From NCBI GenBank assembly GCA_017516745.1, contig JAFXBF010000012.1:1-64000 (forward strand): DNA of 64,000 bases, in the 5' to 3' direction. The stretch's first letter is position 1. Each line of letters starts with the position of its first letter. Under the pieces are notes generated by a model, which was given only the letters and a program-made list of their open reading frames with translations, made no database searches and had not been told where the DNA came from. The DNA is from Clostridia bacterium. GTDB lineage: Bacteria; Bacillota; Clostridia; Oscillospirales; Acutalibacteraceae. Both the position numbers and the translations under genes were made by a program. Below, piece after piece: positions 58,660 through 64,000 of this stretch.

Positions 58660-58744
58660 GTATATCACACTTGCGTGTGAGTGAACAGGTAAAAGTGAAC
58701 AGTGAAGAAGTATTTACCCGTTTCACTCAAAAGCAAGTTATGTT

Positions 58745-59311
58745 TCAACTTATTTCAATGATTATATTTTGTCCGTTTTCGTCTGTTATATTCAGCACTT
58801 CGCCTGTTACACCTTCGTCAACAAGGTCAAAAATCTGTTCGATTTTTTTGCTGTCAATTGACGGTGAATTGACATTTACAATGTTTGAAATACCCGTTCC
58901 GAGCTTGGTGAATTTTTTTACCATTGCCATCGGAAAAGCGACATTTACAGGCTTTTTGCCCTCGCCCGTAACTCTGATTCTAAGGTTGAGTTTGTTTATA
59001 TCGACCTTGGGCTTTGTTTCCTCTGCCGTTTCGGCTTTCGGTGCGGAGTTGCCGAGCATTTCGTCAATGCTTACTCCGAGCAGCTGTGAAATTTTAGGAA
59101 GCAGCATAATATCGGGGCAGGAGATGTCGTTTTCCCATTTTGACACAGCCTGTGCCGTTACATCGAGCAGCTGTGAGAACTCTTCCTGAGTGTAACCCTT
59201 TTCTTTCCTCAGCCTTGCAATTTTTGCACCGAGAGTTTCTGCAACCTTTTCTTCTTGGGTAACTTGCTCTTCTTTTGATTCCTCGTTTTGTTTTCTGCTG
59301 AATAATGACAT
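58745..59311 (-). CDS. XRE-family regulator between smpB and ssrA
   Basis: 188 residues from ATG 59311 (AAAGGAGAACACGAA upstream); the longer open frame to 59443 has no ribosome binding site. A short charged N-terminus (residues ~1-28), helix-turn-helix IARLRKEKGYTQEEFSQLLDVTAQAVSKWENDISCPDIMLLPKISQLLGVSIDEML (residues ~32-88), then a C-terminal beta-rich domain of ~100 residues (NKLNLRIRVTGEGKKPVNVAFPMAMVKKFTKLG ... LNITDENGQNIIIEIS) resembling small sensor domains (SHOCT-less, DUF-type). Its target and signal are unknown; it does not closely resemble the other XRE genes here. Confidence 0.85.
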   Translation of the reverse strand: MSLFSRKQNEESKEEQVTQEEKVAETLGAKIARLRKEKGYTQEEFSQLLDVTAQAVSKWENDISCPDIMLLPKISQLLGVSIDEMLGNSAPKAETAEETKPKVDINKLNLRIRVTGEGKKPVNVAFPMAMVKKFTKLGTGISNIVNVNSPSIDSKKIEQIFDLVDEGVTGEVLNITDENGQNIIIEIS

Positions 59312-59457
59312 TTCGTGTTCTCCTTTCGGCAAATGAATTTGTGCCTTTATTCTATCGGAGAATAGCGTTTTTTTGAAGCGAACAAAGGTTGAAATCGTAT
59401 ATTTTTGCTTAACCGTAGGTTGATATTGCCGTAAAACAAGCACAACCTTTGGTTGAT

Positions 59458-59922
59458 TTACGAATTACGAATTGATAAGTTTCTCTCAATATCACGCTGG
59501 GCATCTTTTTTAGCTGCAACCTCACGCTTGTCGTAAAGTTTCTTGCCTTTACACAAACCGATTTTAAGTTTGGCTTTGCCCTTTACAAAATACAGCGAAA
59601 GGGGAACGATTGCGTAGCCCTGCTGCTTCGTCAGACCGAAAAGGCGGTTGATTTCACGCTTGTGCATAAGCAGCCTGCGCACACGAAGCGGGTCACGGTT
59701 GAAGATGTTGCCGTGCTCGTAAGGGCTGATGTGCATACCGTTTACGAAAATCTCGCCCTCCTTGATAGAGCACCATGAGTCCTTGAGATTGACTCTGCCC
59801 TGGCGGATGGACTTGACCTCCGTGCCGAAAAGCTCAATGCCTGCCTCTGCCTCTTCAATGACGAAGTAGTCGTGATAGGCTTTTTTATTCTGTGCAACTG
59901 TTTTGCCGTTCTGATTTTCCAA
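59458..59922 (-). CDS. smpB: SsrA-binding protein SmpB
   Basis: 154 residues from a TTG start at 59922 with GAGGTGAGAGG upstream. [34 protein letters not shown], the [17 protein letters not shown] segment, and the basic tail ([25 protein letters not shown]) that senses the empty mRNA channel are all present. It delivers tmRNA to stalled ribosomes. Located upstream of the regulator and ssrA on the same strand. Confidence 0.98.
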   Translation of the reverse strand: MENQNGKTVAQNKKAYHDYFVIEEAEAGIELFGTEVKSIRQGRVNLKDSWCSIKEGEIFVNGMHISPYEHGNIFNRDPLRVRRLLMHKREINRLFGLTKQQGYAIVPLSLYFVKGKAKLKIGLCKGKKLYDKREVAAKKDAQRDIERNLSIRNS

Positions 59923-60083
59923 AAGCCTCTCACCTCACTTTATGGCTTTCGCAAAGTTTATTTTAACACATATTACGGCTTTGTCAAGTGAAACACATTG
60001 ACAAATTTCGGCGTAGGGACCTGTCTTTTTCTGTATCATTTATTTTGTATCTTTTCTACGGTTTTTACCAAATGAAAAAATAA

Positions 60084-60150
60084 TGTCATTCTGAACGTAA
60101 GTGAAGAATCTTTTTGCCTTTAAAGATTTCTCGCTTTGCTCGGAATGACA
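60084..60150. repeat. TGTCATYCTGA...GAATGACA palindromic repeat, copy 2
   Basis: Same family as 51822-51890. The remainder of 59940-60219 is AT-rich and holds a TGTAGGGACAATTCAC remnant near 60179, with no gene I can support. Confidence 0.7.
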
Positions 60151-60219
60151 TACAGTAAGGTTTTAGTAGTTACAGCGTTGTAGGGACAATTCACTTTCTT
60201 GCCCGAAAATGCCGTGCGC

Positions 60220-60627
60220 TTATTCAAACGCAAAGAGCTTTGGGTCATCCTCGTATTTGGCATTCACGTCATAGTAAACGGGTTCGTTTTCCCATTTCTG
60301 ATGAAAACGGATAATTATTTCGTCCTTGTGAACGCTGACAAAAACGATAAATTTTTTGTCGGGGAAGGCTTGTTTGAGTGCGGCAAGCTGGGTGTTTCCA
60401 AGCCTTTGTGCAATAAAACAGGCGTTGTCAAAATCGGACTTTTTCTGCCTTACGGAAATATGCTCGTGGTTTTCGAGTGCCTCAAAAGCCGTCCTGTCCT
60501 CGGGCGGGGTACCGACATTGTCCATATGACTGTGTTTGTAAACAACGTATTCGGTGCCGTCCGTGTCCTCGATAACCTTGAAATCAAAAAGCCTTGCAAT
60601 TGAGTATAACAGTTTTATTGTTCTCAT
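60220..60627 (-). CDS. Hypothetical protein, coupled to membrane XRE regulator
   Basis: 135 residues. MRTIKLLYSIARLFDFKVIEDTDGTEYVVYKHSHMDNVG... mixed alpha/beta; no signal peptide or membrane helix, and no catalytic motif that I recognise. Its Shine-Dalgarno AAAGAGGTG lies in the last codons of the upstream gene, whose stop is 3 nt before this ATG, so the two are translationally coupled and probably interact. Confidence 0.7.
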   Translation of the reverse strand: MRTIKLLYSIARLFDFKVIEDTDGTEYVVYKHSHMDNVGTPPEDRTAFEALENHEHISVRQKKSDFDNACFIAQRLGNTQLAALKQAFPDKKFIVFVSVHKDEIIIRFHQKWENEPVYYDVNAKYEDDPKLFAFE

Positions 60628-60630
60628 TCT

Positions 60631-62670
60631 TTACACCTCTTTATAACCGAAATCCATTTCAAGTGCTCTTAAAAATACGTTTGCCTGTCCGTCGGGATTG
60701 GCTTCTTTTGTTATATCATAAATAAGGTCGTAGTATTCCAATTCGTGAACGATAATCGGTATATCCTTGCCAAACTGCTCTTTTATAATTTCGTCTGCGT
60801 GTAGTTTCTTTGCTACGTTGGCTGCCATTTGCAGCACTTCGTAGCAGCCGACAGGACACACGTCATTATGGTTTTCTTCGCCTATATTTGTGATACCCTG
60901 TTCCTCATACCAGTCAAAGAGCATATCGGTCAGCTCGTTCGGGGTATCTGAATAAAAAATGGGTGTTTCGTTCTGCCGCCAGAAAGCAAAGTTCCACCGT
61001 TCCTCGTCAAACTGTCCTGCACCGTTGCAGTCGGCTTCGGTGTTGTAGCTTATTGACCACTCGGTAACGTTGTCAAAGCCTCTGTAGGTGTAAGCCTCGT
61101 TTGAATAAACAAAGAAGGATATAGCGTAAATATCGGGTTCGTTCCAAGTCTGAATTTCGGATTTGATTTTGTTATACAGGGTGTTTTCAAGCTCTGTCAA
61201 TTTGATTTCCTCCTTTGTGTTTTTATCGTTTTGTTCATCCGGATTAATGCAGTCGTACTCAAAAATTTCAAGCATATTAACATCGCTGTGGTAGAAAACA
61301 GCCATAAGATTATACTGTTCCTCGGGGTAGGGCACGGTGTTGTATTCGCCGTTGTAGTAGCTGTAAAGCATCATTTTATTGGCTGTCTCGTGTCCCTCAT
61401 CAAACTCAAGCGGTGAAAGAATTTCGTCAAATTCTTCGGGGAATTTATCCAGCCAGCGAGGGTCGTGTGAAAGACTGTTTTCAAAGGCTTCTGCGGAATA
61501 CTCCTCAAATATAACCCTTGACATTGAATAGATATATCCGTTATCGCTTGGTTGAGTATCGTCGGTAAAATCTACGGTGTATTCGTCAATTATCTCTTCG
61601 GGCAGGGCAATTCTTGTTGCTTCGGTAAAAGCGGCAACGGGGTCGTATTCGTATCCGATATCCGAAAGAAAATAATTGAAAGAAAAAGCAATACACAAAA
61701 TCACGGTTACGATAAGTCCGACGGCAACGTTTTTCTTATAGCTGAAGCCTTTGGTCTTCAGAGCAAATCCGAGTATTGTACATATAACGGGTATAGGCAG
61801 CGCCAATGCATAAAGCCACGGATTTTCAAGCATAAAAGCTTCAAATCTAACTGCACTTAAAAGCAATACAGCAACAAGGGAAAGGAAAAAGAAAACATTT
61901 GCCGCAGATATCAGCTTTTTTGCTTCCTTTTTGTCGGGCTGCTTTGATGAATTGTAAAGTGCCTTGTAAAATGCGGAGTTCGTGGCAAGGTCGTTTTTCC
62001 TTAAAAAGTATAACTGATTGTTGATATTTAAAAGAACGTATTTTTCGTCATCTAAGTCGTGAGCTTTTTTGATATCGCTGAATCGAATTTTTTCCGACCT
62101 TACAAGCTCGTTATTTCTGATTATATCAACCGCAAAATAATCATTATAAACCCGGTATTCATATCGGCTTTGCGCAACCCTTTCCGTGCTTTCACGCCAT
62201 ACCTTACGGTGAGAAAGAAACTGCTTTAAAACAGAAACAACGAAAATGAACAAGACACCTGCAAAAACGCCTACCAGAACATCATGTATATCTAACGATA
62301 TATAAACAGCAAGCATTACCGCAAGGATAATTATTGAAATCACCGGTTTTCTAAAAGAAAGCTTTAAAATGTATTTATATATTTTATCGAGTTCATTTTT
62401 ATAAAAGCTTACGCTGTAGCTCTCACTCGGTACGGGGGTGTCGGGGTCGGCTTCGTGGCTTTCTGCCGCTTCGGCTTCACAGCCCAACAGCTCGTCCACC
62501 GAAACGCCGAAGATTTCTTTGAGCCTCACAAGGTTATCTATTGTCGGTGCGGTCTGCCCGTTTTCCCAGAGGCTTACGGTCTGTCGGCTGACGAGCAGCT
62601 TTTGGCCGAGCTCCTCCTGCGAAAGTGAGAGCTTTTTGCGGTAGTATTGTATTTTCTCACCTGTAGTCAT
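60631..62670 (-). CDS. Membrane-anchored XRE-type regulator/sensor
   Basis: 679 residues. Helix-turn-helix at residues ~5-60 (IQYYRKKLSLSQEELGQKLLVSRQTVSLWENGQTAPTIDNLVRLKEIFGVSVDELLG), a linker, two hydrophobic helices (~105-150), a cytoplasmic-looking PH-like stretch (residues ~165-235), then two or three more helices (~250-345), and a large acidic, aromatic-rich C-terminal domain of ~330 residues, likely extracellular (FTEATRIALPEEIIDEYTVDFTDD...). The order DNA-binding domain, membrane, outer domain suggests a one-component membrane sensor. No protease or ligand motif is evident. AGGAGGCGG precedes the ATG. Confidence 0.82.
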   Translation of the reverse strand: MTTGEKIQYYRKKLSLSQEELGQKLLVSRQTVSLWENGQTAPTIDNLVRLKEIFGVSVDELLGCEAEAAESHEADPDTPVPSESYSVSFYKNELDKIYKYILKLSFRKPVISIIILAVMLAVYISLDIHDVLVGVFAGVLFIFVVSVLKQFLSHRKVWRESTERVAQSRYEYRVYNDYFAVDIIRNNELVRSEKIRFSDIKKAHDLDDEKYVLLNINNQLYFLRKNDLATNSAFYKALYNSSKQPDKKEAKKLISAANVFFFLSLVAVLLLSAVRFEAFMLENPWLYALALPIPVICTILGFALKTKGFSYKKNVAVGLIVTVILCIAFSFNYFLSDIGYEYDPVAAFTEATRIALPEEIIDEYTVDFTDDTQPSDNGYIYSMSRVIFEEYSAEAFENSLSHDPRWLDKFPEEFDEILSPLEFDEGHETANKMMLYSYYNGEYNTVPYPEEQYNLMAVFYHSDVNMLEIFEYDCINPDEQNDKNTKEEIKLTELENTLYNKIKSEIQTWNEPDIYAISFFVYSNEAYTYRGFDNVTEWSISYNTEADCNGAGQFDEERWNFAFWRQNETPIFYSDTPNELTDMLFDWYEEQGITNIGEENHNDVCPVGCYEVLQMAANVAKKLHADEIIKEQFGKDIPIIVHELEYYDLIYDITKEANPDGQANVFLRALEMDFGYKEV

Positions 62671-62791
62671 TTTTCCGCCTCCTGTGTATGCGGTAAGGTT
62701 GTTTCGTAGCTACAACCCGATTATAGCACAAACACCGTTTCAAGCCAAGCACAGATTGCTTGATTAATGTCAAGCAACACTTGCGGACGTA

Positions 62792-62957
62792 TAACAGCTT
62801 ATCGCAGATAAGCTGTTAATGAATAATGAATGATGAAGTCCGCTTAAGCTGATGAATAATGAACAATAAAGGAAGGGCACAGCCCTTCCTCGCTTTTTAT
62901 TCGGGTGCGGGTGTCCCGCCCACAATTGTTCACTATTCATTATTCATTATTCATTGC
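62792..62957. repeat. Foldback element with GAATAATGAAT arms, overlapping the MATE gene 3' end
   Basis: TAACAGCTTATC/GATAAGCTGTTA (62792-62803/62807-62818) is a perfect hairpin; AATGAATAATGAATGATG near 62818 has its inverse (ATTCATTATTCATTATTCATT) near 62935-62955; between them GGAAGGGC/GCCCTTCC (62871-62878/62882-62889) is a terminator-like hairpin. The right arm encodes the last residues (MNNE) of the MATE protein. The gap 62671-62791 shows nothing else. Confidence 0.65.
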
Positions 62958-64000
62958 TTGCGTGAGCCTTCTCGTTGTTCTTTTCTTCACAAAAAGATAG
63001 CACGCAAACTGGATAAGTGAGCAGATTGTCCACGAGATGATATATGCGATATACAGCGTTTCGAGTGTCGGGCTCACACGGAAGGCGGTATAGACCCAGG
63101 CGACTCTGAAAACGCACGAGCCGAAAATCGAAACAATCATCGGAGCGGCTGAACAGTTCATACCTCTAAGCAGTCCTACAAAAACCTCCATTACGCCGCA
63201 CATAAAATAGGGCAGACAGACGTATTTGAGCCTTATCATTCCGTAGGGAATGATTGCAGGGTCGGTCGAATAGATTTTCAGCAGAGGTTCGCCCAAAAAA
63301 TACGAGCCGCAGCCCATAACAATGCCGATTGCCGTTACCGTCAGCAGGCACACCATACAGACCTTGCCGATTCTTTCGGGCTTTTTTGCGCCGACGTTCT
63401 GGCTGGTAAAGGTGATTGATGCCTGATAAATCGAGTTCATTGCCGTGTAGGTGAAGCCTTCAATATTGGCGGCTGCGGCGTTTGCCGCCATAACCGTTGA
63501 GCCGAAGGAATTTATTGACGACTGAATAAGCACGTTTGAAACCGAGAACATTGAGCTCTGTATTCCTGCAGGCAAGCCCACACGGAGCATTTCGGAAACG
63601 TCCTTTTTGTGCAGTTTAATTTCCTTGAAATTCAGGTGACAGCAATTTTCGAGCGTTGAAAGGCAGATTACAACAAGCACTGCGGAAACATACTGCGAAA
63701 TAATTGTTGCCAGCGCAACGCCTGCAACGTCCATGTGGAATACGCACACGAAAAGCAGGTTGAGCAACACATTTATAAGACCTGATATGGTTAAGAAATA
63801 AAGCGGTCGCATTGTGTCGCCCATTGCACGCAGAATTGCACTGCCGAAATTGTAAACCATAAGCGCCGGCATACCGAGAAAATATATTTTCATATAAAGT
63901 GCCGCAAGGTCTATGACATCGTCGGGTGAATCCATCAGCACAAGCAGGCTGCGTGAAAACGCAACACCTATTACGAGCGATACAACGCCTGCAACAAGGC
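62940..64000 (-). CDS. MATE family efflux transporter, C-terminal part
   Basis: The frame stays open to the right edge, so the N-terminus lies outside; ~353 residues visible. It holds about eight hydrophobic segments and typical MATE text (YNFGSAILRAMGDTMRPLYFLTISGLINVLLNLLFV; GVALATIISQYVSAVLVV; AANIEGFTYTAMNSIYQASITFTSQNVGAKKPERIGK; LRGMNCSAAPM). MATE proteins export cationic drugs and other compounds using Na+ or H+. Its last codons are inside the adjacent repeat element. Substrate not known. Confidence 0.93.
   Translation of the reverse strand, partial: LVAGVVSLVIGVAFSRSLLVLMDSPDDVIDLAALYMKIYFLGMPALMVYNFGSAILRAMGDTMRPLYFLTISGLINVLLNLLFVCVFHMDVAGVALATIISQYVSAVLVVICLSTLENCCHLNFKEIKLHKKDVSEMLRVGLPAGIQSSMFSVSNVLIQSSINSFGSTVMAANAAAANIEGFTYTAMNSIYQASITFTSQNVGAKKPERIGKVCMVCLLTVTAIGIVMGCGSYFLGEPLLKIYSTDPAIIPYGMIRLKYVCLPYFMCGVMEVFVGLLRGMNCSAAPMIVSIFGSCVFRVAWVYTAFRVSPTLETLYIAYIISWTICSLIQFACYLFVKKRTTRRLTQAMNNE

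Noticed and set aside
59312-59443. 44-residue N-terminal extension of the XRE regulator next to ssrA
   Set aside because: The ATG at 59311 has a good AAAGGAG site; the upstream frame has none and encodes atypical residues.
62818-62957. Possible CRISPR-like array of GAATAATGAAT units
   Set aside because: Units are adjacent or irregular, without spacers of constant length, and no cas genes are present. It is a foldback repeat.

Overview
The window reads as the chromosome of a spore-forming, anaerobic Clostridia member, probably an Oscillospiraceae/Ruminococcaceae-like gut or rumen bacterium. The supports are an alpha/beta-type small acid-soluble spore protein gene, formate-tetrahydrofolate ligase, Firmicutes-style S10-spc-alpha ribosomal order (zinc-type S14, and a KOW-domain gene between map and infA), strong Shine-Dalgarno sites throughout, and secreted glycosidase genes. 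The exact genus cannot be read from the sequence alone.

Layout. 1-1.1 kb: the C-terminal part of a large serine recombinase, probably the edge of an integrated conjugative or transposable element. 1.2-2.6 kb: an AAA ATPase of the DUF4143 type behind a consensus promoter bracketed by 18-bp direct repeats. 2.6-31.2 kb: a catabolic region of secreted and transport functions, namely a GH3 glycosidase with esterase, an SGNH hydrolase, an Old Yellow Enzyme-type oxidoreductase with a GPH-family transporter, a sugar isomerase/epimerase-like TIM barrel with a 2-hydroxyacid dehydrogenase and a large membrane-anchored protein of unknown function, a phosphodiesterase/phosphatase, and a right-handed beta-helix protein. 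It ends in a striking block of three paralogous secreted lipase-like proteins surrounding an operon with two tandem secreted ceramidase-like proteins, a second GPH-type transporter, an Eis-like acetyltransferase and a DUF4838 protein. 31.3-33.4 kb: SASP and fhs. 33.4-35.5 kb: two SHOCT-domain membrane proteins divergent from a small Cro/CI-type repressor, with two near-identical palindromic operators between them. 35.5-35.9 kb: palindromic dispersed repeats.

35.9-51.8 kb: a single long S10-spc-alpha ribosomal protein transcription unit of 32 genes (rpsJ to rplQ, with secY, adk, map, a KOW protein, infA and rpoA), preceded by a consensus promoter and a structured leader of about 275 nt. 51.8-54.9 kb: an unusual locus of three very small membrane-peptide ORFs, a lipoprotein and a BspA-like surface protein, entered through a promoter with phased GTTACAA repeats and bounded by inverted 39-bp repeats. 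54.9-57.8 kb: SRP RNA, dnaX, ebfC/ybaB and recR. 57.8-60 kb (minus strand): smpB, an XRE regulator, tmRNA (ssrA), then a four-helix-bundle protein. 60.2-62.7 kb: a membrane-anchored XRE-type regulator coupled to a small unknown protein. The right edge holds the C-terminal part of a MATE transporter.

Working model: the left half is a polymer, lipid and small-molecule scavenging region in which secreted hydrolases act outside the cell and two GPH transporters import products. The right half is core information processing, interrupted by small accessory loci and palindromic repeats. The candidates I consider most novel are the lipase/ceramidase-like block, the small-peptide locus at 52.0-54.9 kb, the S10 leader RNA, and the XRE/SHOCT operator circuit.
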